A stretch of DNA of 64,000 nucleotides. Origin: Microglena sp. YARC. Its lineage: Eukaryota > Chlorophyta > Chlorophyceae > Chlamydomonadales > Chlamydomonadaceae. The position numbers were made by a program, and so were the translations under genes. Below the pieces are notes generated by a model, which saw nothing but the letters and a program-made list of their open reading frames with translations, was not told where the DNA came from and made no database searches. Location: contig CM039467.1 in assembly GCA_022414725.1 (NCBI GenBank), positions 6,813,101-6,877,100 on the forward strand, written 5' to 3'. Shown here one piece after another: positions 22,690 through 33,099 of this stretch (its first letter is position 1; every line of letters starts with the position of its first letter).

Positions 22690-23765
22690 AGATTTTGGTA
22701 CTCAACATTTAGGACATAAGTACATAGCTCCTTAGGGTTTATGACTAATATGATCTACATTTATTTAAATTGAAATTGAAATTGTTACATCCGTGTAATG
22801 CAGTTACTCACAGGACGTGTAGTTACGGACACCACCGCGTAAGCCGTACATTTATTCATGCATCTAAACTGTTTAGCCCATGCATCTAGAGCAACAAACT
22901 GTTCCAAATGATAGTCAAGCATTTAAGTGAACAAGCAGCCACCTGGTGAAGCCCAATGCTTTCAGATTTTGGTACTCAACATTTAGGACAAGCAGATTTT
23001 GGCTTTCAGATTTTGGCTTTCAGATTTTGGTACTCAACATTAAGGACACAAGTGCATAGCTCCTTAGGGTTAACGACTAACATGATGCATAGCTCCTTAG
23101 GGTTAACGACTAATATGATGCATAGCTCCTTAGGGTTAAGGGTTAATGCATAGCTCCTTAGGGTTAACGACTAATATGATGCATAGCTCCTTAGGGTAAA
23201 GGGTTAATGCATAGCTCCTTAGGGTTAAGGGTTAATGCATAGCTCCTTAGGGTTAACGACTAATATGATGCATAGCTCCTTAGGGTTAAGGGTTAATGCA
23301 TAGCTCCTTAGGGTAAGTGCATAGCTCCTTAGGGTTAACGACTAATATGATGCATAGCTCCTTAGGGTTAAGGGTTAATGCATAGCTCCTTAGGGTAAGT
23401 GCATAGCTCCTTAGGGTTAACGACTAATATGATGCATAGCTCCTTAGGGTTAAGGGTTAATGCATAGCTCCTTAGGGTAAGTGCATAGCTCCTTAGGGTT
23501 AACGACTAATATGATGCATAGCTCCTTAGGGTTAAGGGTTAATGCATAGCTCCTTAGGGTAAGTGCATAGCTCCTTAGGGTTAACGACTAATATGATGCA
23601 TAGCTCCTTAGGGTTAAGGGTTAATGCATAGCTCCTTAGGGTAAGTGCATAGCTCCTTAGGGTTAACGACTAATATGATGCATAGCTCCTTAGGGTTAAG
23701 GGTTAATGCATAGCTCCTTAGGGTAAGTGCATAGCTCCTTAGGGTTAACGACTAATATGATCTAC
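22690..23765 (+). repeat. GCATAGCTCCTTAGGGTTAA array
   Basis: About 28 short units: GCATAGCTCCTTAGGG followed by one of three linkers (TTAACGACTAATATGAT, TTAAGGGTTAAT, TAAGT). The linkers occur in a regular three-unit order, giving a higher-order repeat of about 80-85 bases in the right half. A flank (TCTAAACTGTTTAGCCCATG) occurs at 22860 and again at 23985. Confidence 0.92.
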
Positions 23766-23777
23766 ATTTATTCATAC

Positions 23778-23971
23778 CAGGTTACTACTTTTGGTCAAAT
23801 TGGTCAACGCTTAAAGCGCACAAACGTCAAATTGGTCATAGCTTTCTTGTGCAAAAAGCGCAGAAACTGCGCGCTGCGCCCACAGGGCGTTAAAAAAACA
23901 GCGCAAAACGCGCAGAGGAGCTCAAAAAGCAGCGCGTAAACGCGCTGCCGCGCACGCTTAGTATTACTCTG
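23778..23971 (+). mobile_element. hAT-type MITE family A with 8-bp TSD ATTCATAC
   Basis: 194 bases, ends CAGGTTACTAC and TAGTATTACTCTG (imperfect inverted). Direct repeats ATTCATAC at 23770-23777 and 23972-23979. The interior is rich in GCGC (AAAGCGCACAAAC, CTGCGCGCTGCGCCCACAGG). A related site without the element is seen at 22847-22870. Confidence 0.9.
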
Positions 23972-24060
23972 ATTCATACATCTAAACTGTTTAGCCCATG
24001 CATCTAGAGCAACAAAATGTTCCAAATGATAGTCAAGCATTTAAGTGAACAAGCAGCCAC

Positions 24061-24253
24061 CAGGGTACTTCCAATCGGGCGCTTTTGCGCGATGGCACGC
24101 TGCCTTTTGAGCCCCACTGCGCGTTCCGCGCAGTTTTTGCAACCCCCTGTGAGCGCAGCAAGCAATTTTTGCGCTTTCTGCACTTCAAAGCGCAGTTTTT
24201 ATTTTTTCAAGTGCGCTAAAGCGCTGGCCAATTTGGTCAATGGAAGCACCCTG
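24061..24253 (-). mobile_element. hAT-type MITE family A, reverse orientation
   Basis: Ends CAGGGTACTTCC and GGAAGCACCCTG; interior is the reverse complement of the other copies. Flanks GCAGCCAC and GTATGCTA do not match, so one side has been rearranged. It lies only 89 bases from the previous copy. Confidence 0.85.
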
Positions 24254-24261
24254 GTATGCTA

Positions 24262-24300
24262 CACTCCAGGGGTGGCCAAATAGGCTAGAGGGACGTGCCC
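24262..24300 (-). mobile_element. SINE-like family B, 3' fragment
   Basis: CACTCCAGGGGTGGCCAAAT through GACGTGCCCAACC, the reverse of the family B 3' end. Confidence 0.65.
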
Positions 24301-24339
24301 AACCTCAAACAATCAATATCAACTCCAGCAGGCACTGGG

Positions 24340-25130
24340 TGAAGCTCGACTCTTTCAGCAGCCTGTTATGTCAGCTTCCAGGCGCACCAGCTAGCTTCAG
24401 CAGCCTGTCATGTCAGCTTCAGCTTCAGCAGCCTGTCATTTCAGCAGCCTGACATGTCATGTCAGCTTCAGCAGCCTGTCATTTCAGCAGCCTGACATGT
24501 CATGTCAGCTTCAGCAGCCTGTCATTTCAGCAGCCTGACATGTCATGTCAGCTTCAGCAGCCTGTCATTTCAGCAGCCTGACATGTCATGTCAGCTTCAG
24601 CAGCCTGTCATTTCAGCAGCCTGACATTTCAGCAGCCTGTCATGTCAGCTTCAGCTTCAGCTTCAGCAGCCTATCATGTCAGCTTCAGCTTCAGCAGCCT
24701 GACATGTCATGTCAGCTTCAGCAGCCTGTCATTTCAGCAGCCTGACATGTCATGTCAGCTTCAGCAGCCTGTCATTTCAGCAGCCTGACATGTCATGTCA
24801 GCTTCAGCAGCCTGTCATTTCAGCAGCCTGACATGTCATGTCAGCTTCAGCAGCCTGTCATTTCAGCAGCCTGACATTTCAGCAGCCTGTCATGTCAGCT
24901 TCAGCTTCAGCTTCAGCAGCCTATCATGTCAGCTTCAGCTTCAGCAGCCTGACATGTCAGCTTCAGCTTCTGCTTCAGCAGCCTATCATGTCAGCTTCAG
25001 CTTCAGCAGCCTGACATGTCAGCTTCAGCTTCTGCTTCAGCAGCCTATCATGTCAGCTTCAGCTTCAGCTCCAGCAGCCTGTCATGTCAGCTTCAGCTTC
25101 AGCTTCAGCAGCCTGTCATGTCAGCTTTCA
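24340..25130 (+). repeat. CAGCAGCCTGTCATGTCAGC array
   Basis: Units of about 20-43 bases (CAGCTTCAGCAGCCTGTCAT, TTCAGCAGCCTGACATGTCA) in higher-order blocks; CATGTCAGCTTCAGC recurs throughout. The Ser/Ala/Gln-rich frames are low complexity. It sits inside a dispersed element whose ends (GCTTTCAGACGCAGTAGC; GGAGCTGCTACATATAGCCC) recur at 51045-51130. Confidence 0.9.
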
Positions 25131-25209
25131 GACGCAGTAGCTAGATTCAGATCTGGCCCAAGGACGGGGGAAAGGAGCTGCATAGGAGCTGCTACATATA
25201 GCCCCAAAA

Positions 25210-25589
25210 CGATACATTGCTTGCTTGTATTTTGGGTTAGTTGGGTGTTTGGTTTGTTTGTTGGGTTAGTTGGGTGTTTGGTTTGTTTGTTAGTATTTCG
25301 GTGGTTAGCCCCCAGAATAAGCAGTGCTTTCTTTCTTGCTTGCTTGCGTGCTTGCTTGCTTGTATGGTTGGTTGGTTGGTTGGTTGGTTAGTCGGTGGTT
25401 TGCCACAAAAAGAAGCAGTGCTTGCTTGCTTGCATGGTTAGTTGGTTGGTTGGTTGGTTGGTTGGTTAGTCAGTGGTGAGCCCCAAAAAGAAACAGTGCT
25501 AGCTTGCTTGTATGACTGGTTAGTAAGATGTTTGGTTGGTTGGTTGGTTAGTATGGTGGTTAGCCCCCAAAAGAAATAGTGCTTGCTTT

Positions 25590-25626
<37 letters not shown>

Positions 25627-25835
25627 ATGGTTGGTTGGTTGGTTAGTCAGTGGTTAGCCCCAAAAGGAAACAGTGCTTGCTTCCTTGCTTGCTTGCTTGC
25701 TTTTATGGTTGGTTAGTTGGTTGGTTGGTTGGTTAGTCGGTGGTTAGCCCCCAAAAGAAACAGTGCTTGCTTGCTTGTATGGTTGGTTGGTTACTTGGTC
25801 GTTTCCTTGGTTGGTTAGTTGATTGGTCAGACACC
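25210..25835 (+). repeat. GCTTG/GGTTG tetranucleotide-like array with TTAGCCCC blocks
   Basis: Seven units of about 75-110 bases: (GCTTGCTT)n, TATGGTTGG, (GGTT)n, GTCAGTGGTTAGCCCCAAAA, AGAAACAGTGCTTGC. Intronic. Confidence 0.9.
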
Positions 25836-25849
25836 AACGCAAACACAAA

Positions 25850-26185
25850 CTCAGACGCCAAATCGAACACAACAAACACAAAGACTAGCTTTAATTATAA
25901 CCAACTCTAACCAACTCTAACCAACTATAACCAGCTCAACACAACAAACTCAAAGACTAGCTATAATTATAACCAACTCTAACCAACTATAACCAACTCT
26001 AACCAGTTCAACACGACAAACTCAAAGACTAGCTATAATTATAACCCAACTTCAAACTCAATTTCAACCTCAATCACTAACTCTGACATCCACGCAAACA
26101 CTAACTACTACACTAACTACACACTACTACACTAACTACTACACATTACCACACACTAACTACACACTACCACACACTACTACAC
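25850..26185 (+). repeat. AACCAACTCTAACC and ACTACTACAC short repeats
   Basis: Three copies of CAAAGACTAGCTATAATTAT with AACCAACTCTAACC, followed by an ACTAACTACTACAC tract leading to the first exon f copy. Confidence 0.85.
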
Positions 26186-27540
26186 TATCAGGTTCAAATG
26201 GACAGTGGCACAGTGGCACATTACTATGTATAAAAATGCGATAATAATTGCTCAATTAAATTATCATCACAGATGATATGATGATTTAATTATATTGTAG
26301 AATTAAATGATCACTGTAGCACGAACTCAGGGCGCCAGTTGGTAAAACGATTGTTTGGGGTCAACTTCATCAGTGCCTTTTCTTTTTAAGTCCTTCCTAA
26401 CACGGTTGGGCAAGTCCCTTCAGCCTATTTATTGGGCCTACCCCTGGGCTGTAAAATACATACATACACACACACAGTGGCACAGTACAACCCAACGTCC
26501 GCTGCATATAATGTTCTTGACACCAACACCAACACTTACACCAACACCAACAACTACCACTACCACTTAGACGTACACAAACATTATCAGGTTGAAATGC
26601 ACAGTGGCACTGTGGCACAGTACAACCCAACGTCCGCTGCCTTTATTATTCTTGACACCAACACCAACACTTACACCAACACCAACAACTAAAACTACCA
26701 CTCACACTCACACAACCATTATCAGGTTAAATGGACAGTGGCACAGTGGCACCATATAACCCAACGTCCGCTGCATATAGTGTTCTTGACACCAACACCA
26801 ACACTTATACCAACACCAACAACTACCACTTCTACTGACACGCACGCAAACATTATCAGGTTGTAATGCACAGTGGCTCTGTGGCACAGTACAACCCAAC
26901 GTCCGCTGCCTACATTGTTCTTGACACCAACACCCGCCAACACCAACAATAACACCAACACCAACAACTACCACTACCACTACCACTCACACAACATGAT
27001 CAGGTTGAAATGGACAGTGGCACAGTATAACCCAATGTCCGCTGCCTTTATTTGTTTATTGTTCTTGACACCAACACCAACAATAACACCAACAACTACC
27101 ACTCGCACAAACACTAGCAAGTTGAAATGGGCAGTGGCACAGTGGGAAGAGGTTTGAAACCCAAATTCAGCTGCCTATATTGTTCTTGAAACCACCATTA
27201 ACACCAACAACTACCTTAACACAATCTCAAATACTAAAACTCACACTTACAGTCATGCCCACACAAACACTCACACTCACGCTAGCACTAAAACCATCAC
27301 CACCAAAAACCATCACCACCAACAACAACACGAACAACAACAAACTCAAACACTAACACTACCTCAAACGCAAACACTATCAGGTTGAAATGGACAGTGG
27401 CACAGTGGGCGGAGGTGTACAACCCAACGTCCGCTGCCTACATTGTTCTTGACACCAACAATAACACCAACAATAACACCAACACGTACACAAAGACCGA
27501 CAACTACCACTACCACTCACACTCACACAAACATTATCAG
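26186..27540 (+). repeat. About 8 tandem copies of the acceptor and 5' part of exon f
   Basis: Units of 110-270 bases, each TATCAG|GTTGAAATGGACAG, TGGCACAGTGG, CCCAACGTCCGCTGCC, ATTGTTCTTGA and then a (CCAACA)n-type spacer. Copies start near 26188, 26475, 26590, 26725, 26865, 27000, 27119 and 27381. The early ones lack GGCGGAGGTGTAC; the one at 27381 is nearly identical to the real exon. Each provides a decoy 3' splice site. The copy at 26475 is fused to a family B SINE tail. Confidence 0.92.
26280..26470 (+). mobile_element. SINE-like family B copy inside the exon f array
   Basis: GAATTAAATGATCACTGTAG through GGCCTACCCCTGGGCTGTAA and a CATACATACACACACA tail. The tail runs directly into an exon f fragment. 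Confidence 0.8.
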
Positions 27541-27910
27541 GTTGAAATGGACAGTGGCACAGTGGGCGGAGGTGTACAACCCAACGTCCGCTGCCTACAT
27601 TGTTCTTGAGCGTCAGGATGTATCGCCAACCTCCTCAACCACCTACAACCCACGCGAAGTACGCTCCCTGTACCACCTTGATGAGAATGCCAGGTCAGCC
27701 CTCCCAGGAGTGACCGACTCCATGAGAAGTGTGACTACACACTGCATGAGCTTTGCAGACGAAGATGTGGCTAGTGATGTAGCTGAAGGTGTAGCTGAGG
27801 CTGCCACTCTGTCCAGTGACAGCAGCAAGATACTGCTGCCACACGGGCACACGAGTCTCCCCTTGACTACCACAAGAAAACCATTGACCTCACATCACGC
27901 GTGGCATTGA
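27541..27910 (+). CDS. Histidine phosphatase / PGM-like gene, terminal exon f
   Basis: TTATCAG|G; the first base completes TGG from exon e, giving CW-LKWTVAQWAEVYNPTS, the family (F/R)KWTVEQFExxxNPxN segment that follows the second catalytic His. It continues through IVLERQD, a Ser/Thr-rich linker, YNPREVRSLYHLDENARSA, then a poorly conserved acidic/Ser tail to TGA at 27908-27910 (122 full codons). The tail has no family counterpart I recognise. The whole protein from exon a on is about 290 residues. Poly-A signals were not identified. Confidence 0.82.
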
Positions 27911-27928
27911 CCAGCAGTTTGGTGTTTA

Positions 27929-28048
27929 GTATGTATGTATGTATGTATGTATGTATGTATGTATGTATGTACGTATGTATGTATGTATGTGTGTATGTTA
28001 CAGTCCAGGGGTAGGCCAAATATGCTTAAGGGACTTGCCCAACCGTTT
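27929..28048 (-). mobile_element. SINE-like family B 3' fragment with (ATGT)n tail
   Basis: (TATG)n of about 65 bases, then TTACAGTCCAGGGGTAGGCC and GGGACTTGCCCAACCG. This is the reverse of the family B end, 19 bases past the phosphatase stop codon. Confidence 0.8.
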
Positions 28049-28271
28049 TAGGCACTTTAAATCGTTTTTCACGATTTTAATGATATCCGATAATTGGGCC
28101 GCTTCTGGCGAGAATTGGGCCATCGTTTTCTCAGGTTTGGCGAACGCTTTCGAATTCTGAAACGTTGGGCCAATGACCTGGGCAGAGGCAAATTAAAAAA
28201 AAAAAAAAAAAAATAGTACGCCTTATTTGGGGGCGTGAGGTTGAGGTGGCCAGCCCGTTTTCATTTTTGAA

Positions 28272-28400
28272 GTTGTGAAAGGACTTTCACCACAGGGGGC
28301 GGCTCTCCCGACACAAACTAGACACAAACCAGCAACCCAGAGAATTCAGTTTGAATGGCGTTTCCCCTTCTACAATAAAGTGGGCGCACTTAGGCTGGTC
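28272..28400 (+). mobile_element. Dispersed repeat family C, copy 1
   Basis: GTTGTGAAAGGACTTTCACC, ACACAAACCAGC, AATTCAGTTTGAATGG, CCTTCTACAAT and GGGCGCACTTAGG. It recurs at 30789-30905 (-) and 58917-59031 (+). About 120 bases and non-coding; probably a SINE. Confidence 0.7.
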
Positions 28401-28557
28401 TCTACCTCGCTCCTGGAGTGTGGCATTAGTCGGAGTCAAGAGTGTTTGATAGGCTTTTTTACAATAACAATTTTCGCCTCAAAGGGCGAGTCTCCTTGTG
28501 CTAGCCCTAGAGTCAATGATTGTCTGTGGGTGAACCACCTCAAGTGTGTGTATGCAC

Positions 28558-28705
28558 GTGACATTCCAGGGGTAGGCCAAATAGGCTACAGAGACTTGCC
28601 CAACCGTGACTGGAGGGGCTAAACCGAAAAGGGACTGATGAACTGATCCCCAAACAATCGTTATCCCGACGGTGGCCCTGAGTTCGTGCTACAATGAAAA
28701 TTGAA
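28558..28705 (-). mobile_element. SINE-like family B, reverse copy
   Basis: ACATTCCAGGGGTAGGCCAA through CCCCAAACAATCGTTATCCC and GGCCCTGAGTTCGTGCTACA, in order the reverse complement of the 26280 copy. Confidence 0.78.
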
Positions 28706-28825
28706 TTATATTACATTACATGTTAAAGTCTACTTGACACCGCGAGGGTGTATGAGACTCAGTGCTTTAAACAAAAAGAAAAAAGCACCCACAAAGCAAA
28801 AAAAACATATATGATTCAGATAGAT

Positions 28826-29055
28826 ACATCCATCACTTGGCAATCCGGAATCCAGCTTTGTGGCATCGGTTTCGGAGCAGAACACATCCATCACTTGGCA
28901 ATCCGGAATCCAGCTTTTGTGGCTTCGGTTTCGGAGCAGAACCACTTCTCTCCCTTCTCCACCTCTATCTTTACCTGCGGTTGGACCAATGCAGTGGAGT
29001 TTGTAAGGTTTCGGAGCAGAACCACTTCACTCCCTACTCCAACTCAATCTTAATG
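28826..29055 (+). repeat. TTTCGGAGCAGAACC repeat, 3 copies
   Basis: ATCACTTGGCAATCCGGAAT and GGTTTCGGAGCAGAACCACT blocks, partly duplicated, leading into the next array. Confidence 0.8.
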
Positions 29056-30420
29056 TAATTTGCGGTTGGGCCAATGAAGTGGAGTTTGTAAGGTCACAAT
29101 GATGTAATTTGCGGTTGGGCCAATGAATGGAAATGGAGTTTTATGGACACAATAATGTAATTTGCGGTTGGGCCAATGAATGGAAATGGAGTTTTATGGA
29201 CACAATAATGTAATTTGCGGTTGGGCCAATGAAGTGGAGTTTGTAAGGTCACAATGAAAATTGAAAAATTGAAAATTACAAGGTCACAATGATGTAGTTG
29301 GCTGTTGGGCCAACGAATGGAAATGGAGTTTTAAAGGACACAATAATGTAATTTGCGGTTGGGCCAATGAAGTGGAGTTTGTAAGGTCACAATGATGTAT
29401 TTTGCGGTTGGGCCAATGAATGGAAATGGAGTTTTATGGACACAATAATGTAATTTGCGGTTGGGCCAATGAATGGAAATGGAGTTTTTATGGACACAAT
29501 AATGTAATTTGCGGTTGGGCCAATGAATGGAAATGGAGTTTTAAGGACACAATAATGTAATTTGCGGTTGGGCCAATGAATGGAAATGGAGTTTTAAGGA
29601 CACAATAATGTAATTTGCGGTTGGGCCAATGAAGTGGAGTTTGTAAGGTTACAATGATGTAGTTGGTTGTTGGGCCAATGAATGGAAATGGAGTTTTATG
29701 GACACAATAATGTAATTTGCGGTTGGGCCAATGAATGGAAATGGAGTTTTAAGGACACAATAATGTAATTTGCGGTTGGGCCAATGAAGTGGAGTTTGTA
29801 AAGGTTAACAATGATGGTAATTTGCGGTTTGGGCCAATGAAGTGGAGTTTGTAAGGTTACAATGATGTAATTTGCGGTTGGGCCAATGAAGTGGAGTTTG
29901 TAAGGTTACAATGATGTAATTTGCGGTTGGGCCAATGAAGTGGAGTTTGTAAGGTTACAATGATGTAATTTGCGGTTGGGCCAATGAAGTGGAGTTTGTA
30001 AGGTTACAATGATGTAATTTGCGGTTGGGCCAATGAATGGAAATGGAGTTTTAAGGACACAATAATGTAATTTGCGGTTGGGCCAATGAAGTGGAGTTTG
30101 TAAGGTTACAATGATGTAATTTGCGGTTGGGCCAATGAAGTGGAGTTAGTAAGGTTACAATGATGTAATTTGCAGTTGGGCCAATGAAGTGGAGTTTGTA
30201 AGGTTACAATGATGTAATTTGCGGTTGGGCCAATGAAGTGGAGTTTGTAAGGTTACAATGATGTAATTTGCGGTTGGGCCAATGAAGTGGAGTTTGTAAG
30301 GTTACAATGATGTAATTTGCGGTTGGGCCAATGAATGGAAATGGAGTTTTTTATGGACACAATAATGTAATTTGCGGTTGGGCCAATGAAGTGGAGTTTG
30401 TAAGGTTACAATGATGTAAT
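29055..30420 (+). repeat. 48/53-bp two-variant tandem array
   Basis: About 27 units sharing TGTAATTTGCGGTTGGGCCA plus ATGAA. The first variant continues GTGGAGTTTGTAAGGTTACA (48 bases), the second TGGAAATGGAGTTTTATGGA (about 53 bases). The second is commoner on the left, while the first forms an uninterrupted block at 29800-30040. Confidence 0.94.
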
Positions 30421-30434
30421 TGGTGGGTTGGAAA

Positions 30435-30620
30435 ATATAAATCAGGCTATAAGGTACTTGCTCAACCGTGGTAGGAAGGGCTGTTCACATGAAAACAGAT
30501 GCAGCTCTGAAAATAAAACAAAATAAATAAAATGAAAACAACATTGATGAACTGAGACCCCAAACATCGTTCTACCGCGGGGGCCAGAGTTCGTGCTAGA
30601 GCAGGATCATCTTAACATAT
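30435..30620 (-). mobile_element. SINE-like family B, diverged reverse copy
   Basis: GGTACTTGCTCAACCGTGG through GATGAACTGAGACCCCAAAC and GCCAGAGTTCGTGCTAG. More diverged than the other copies and carries an AAATAAAATAAA insertion. Confidence 0.65.
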
Positions 30621-30788
30621 TTACACTGTACAATTATAATTAAATGATCTTCTTATCTGGGACGGAGTTTGAGTAATAAGGTGGCATAGTTTGTTTTCGT
30701 AAGGTTTAACTGACTATGAGATGTGTCATTACTTTTTAACCCCAGAGGCCGATGGGGGTTTAATCATAAGTAAGTAAGTATCTCGTCG

Positions 30789-30905
30789 CCCTAAGTGCGC
30801 CTACTTTGCATATTGAAGGAGTGGGTCACACCATTCGAACTGAATCCTCCGTGTCTGGTTTGTGTCGGGAGACCCACTCCTGGGGTGAAAGCCTTTCACA
30901 AACTT
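30789..30905 (-). mobile_element. Dispersed repeat family C, copy 2
   Basis: CCTAAGTGCGCCTACTTTGC through CACCATTCGAACTGAATCC to GTGAAAGCCTTTCACAAACT, the reverse of the 58917 copy. Confidence 0.75.
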
Positions 30906-31579
30906 AAAAAAAAAATCTTTGGCACATGCTGTGTTAAGGTTCAACCCGTGACTATGAGTATCATTACTTTTAACCCCAGAAGCTGGCCAGGGTTGACAAA
31001 TGGTCATGATGAGAGGGTCATAAGCTGTACACATCATCAAGCACCCACCACCCCCACCCGAGGCTGGCCAGGGTTGACTTATGGTCCAGCCGCCGCGCAT
31101 GGCTTTCGATGGTCGACTGAGTTGTGTTAGGACGAGGCTCGGGGAGTCTAGGCACGAGAGTGTGCTGTGGTGATGGCTTAGCCATGGATCCTGTCTCGGT
31201 GAAATGATTTGCTGATTTTATTGTAACGAACCTCTCTTTTTTTCTTTCTTTCTTTCTCTCTCTCTCCTCGGGCTCCTCTCTTCAATGTGTTTCGCGTATA
31301 GATGATGATGTTCATTTGAAGGAGTCTAGTGGACTTGTGTCTCTCTCTCTCTTCTTCTCGGGAACTCTCCTCTCGTCATCTCTCTCTCCCGTTATATGGT
31401 TGGTCAGCGGGGTTTATTAATGGTCTATGCCTGGCAGCGGGAACGTTGAGCGAGACGCTTAAATTCGTCTGCTTACGCTGGCCGGGAGACAGCGGGATAT
31501 TCTCTCGCGTTTCACCCAATATGGACGCAATGAGTTTTTGCTTGCCGCACGAGGTTCAGAGCCCCTTTTGTTTTTACCA
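30906..31579. other. Spacer without a recognised gene
   Basis: Holds a duplicated GGCTGGCCAGGGTTGAC (30983, 31062), a (CT)n tract near 31230-31270 and a G/C-richer stretch at 31390-31560. I found no family motif in any frame; part of it may belong to the minus-strand nuclease gene. Confidence 0.4.
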
Positions 31580-32001
31580 CTGCACTCACCTGTCATATTG
31601 GACCTCAGCTACACCTTACAGCTACATCACTCACCACTGTCATATTGGGCCTCAGCTACACCTTCAGCTACAGTCATCGCCCTGTCATATTGAGTTTCTC
31701 CCATCCACCCCTTCACGACGGCAATGAGTTTGCTGCACACAAGAGGTTCAAGAGTCCTTGTAATCTTTTATTTTTTTGTTTACGATTCACTCGCGCCGTG
31801 TCATATTTGGCACTCAACTACACCTCTTCTACAACATTTCTCACCCCCTGTCATATTGGACCGTCAGCTACACTGTCAGCTACATTTCTCACCCCCTGGG
31901 TCATATTGGACTCAGCTACATATATGACTGTCAGCTACATTTTCTCACCCTGTCATGTTGGGCCTCTGCAAGCTACAACCTTCAGCTACATATCACACGA
32001 C
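31580..32001 (-). repeat. Tandem copies of the donor end of the minus-strand exon at 32002-32189
   Basis: On the minus strand each unit reads GTAGCTGAGGCCCAATATGA then CAG|GTGAGTG or a variant: about nine units of 35-60 bases carrying the last 15 or so bases of the exon and a donor site. The unit near 31590 has a consensus GTGAGT. Confidence 0.75.
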
Positions 32002-32189
32002 CTGTCATATTGGGCGGATGTAGGTTGTGGTAGATTGGCTTGTCCCCTTGGCGTTGATGTTGCCCTTAATGACCGCCACACCAGGAGGGCAGGTGCCTGC
32101 TGGGATGGGCTGAGGGGCAGATGTTCCCTTGGCTACCTTGGCTGCAGTCACATTGGAGGCTGTATTGGCAGTCATAACCTGGGGGGCGC
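32002..32189 (-). CDS. SNase-like gene, exon with KGNI...IYH motif
   Basis: Minus-strand exon from GGCAG| at 32190 to ATATGACAG|GTCGTG at 32002. It reads APQVMTANTASNVTAAKVAK, then about 16 residues to CPPGVAVIKGNINAKG. One base later the frame KPIYHNLHPPNMTG continues to the donor. CxIKGNIxxxGxxIYH resembles the small domain found C-terminal to many SNase-type nucleases. The shift lies at AAGGGGAC, where a fifth G would restore GDKPIYH, so this is either a homopolymer error or an inactivating deletion. An SNase-like C-terminal exon lies upstream in the same direction at 33895-34017, which supports the assignment. Confidence 0.55.
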
Positions 32190-33045
32190 CTGCCATGCAT
32201 GAAGTGGGTGGGTGGATGTATGGGTGGGTGGGTAAGAGGTGTGTGAGATGGGTGGGTGCTGGGTGGGTGTATGGGTAGGTGGTTGGGTGGGTAAGAGGTG
32301 GTGAGATGGGTGGGTGCATGGGTGGGTGTATGGGGTTAGGTGGGTGGGTGGGTAAGAGGTGGTGAGAGGGGTGGGTGGAGCACTGGGGTGGGTGGGTGGA
32401 TGTATGGGTGGGTGTTTAGAGGTGGTGAGATGGGTGGGTGCATGGGTTGGAGTGTAATGGGGTAGGTGGCCTGGGTGGGTAAGAGGTGGTGGGGAGATGG
32501 TGGGTGACATGGTGGGGTGTATGCGGTAGGTGGGTGGGTGGGTAAGAGTGTGGTGAGAGGGGTGGGTGCATGGGTGGGTGTATGGGTGGGTGTATGGGTG
32601 GGTGGGTGTGTTTAAGAGGTGGTGATAGCGGTGGGGGGGGGGTGCATGGGTGGGTTGTATGGGTGGGTTTATGGGTGAGTGGGTAAAGAGGTGGGTGAGA
32701 GGGGTGGGTGTATGGGTGGGCGGGTTAAGAGGTGGCGAGAGGGTGGGTGGGTGGGTGGGTGGATGGGTGGGTGGATGGGTGGGTGGGTGGTGGGTTTGGT
32801 GGGTAAGAGGTGTGAGAGGGGTGGGGTGCATATGGTGGTGGAGCGGGTAAAGAGTGGCGAGAAGGGTGGGTGGGTGGGTGGATGGGTGGGTTGGGTGGGT
32901 GGGTAAGGAGGTGGGAGAGGGGTGGGTGGGTGGGTGGGTAAAAGGTGGCGAGAGGGTGGGTGTATGGGTGGGTGGGTAAAGAGGTTGCCTGTGGTGTGTG
33001 TGTGTGTGTGGTGTACCACCCTCATACCTCATCTACCTGGGGGGC
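32190..33045 (-). repeat. (GGTGGGTGGGT)n array flanked by copies of the same acceptor
   Basis: G/T-rich on +, built from GGTGGGTGGGTAAGAGGTGG, TGAGATGGGTGGGTGCATGG units. The exon start with its acceptor (minus: CAGGCGCCCCCCAG) occurs at both ends, 32178-32192 and 33036-33050, so the array is bracketed by duplicated 3' splice sites. Long PTHPPTHP frames here are by-products. Confidence 0.85.
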
Positions 33046-33099
33046 GCCTGTCATGCTTGAAGTGGAGGGGTGGGTGTATGGGATAGACTATATGGTGTC

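Noticed and set aside
24061..24253. An 8-bp TSD for this MITE copy
   Set aside because: Flanks GCAGCCAC and GTATGCTA do not match; insertion borders have been altered.
32172..33032. 286-codon PTHPPTHP frame
   Set aside because: Translation of a (GGTGGGT)n array on the minus strand.
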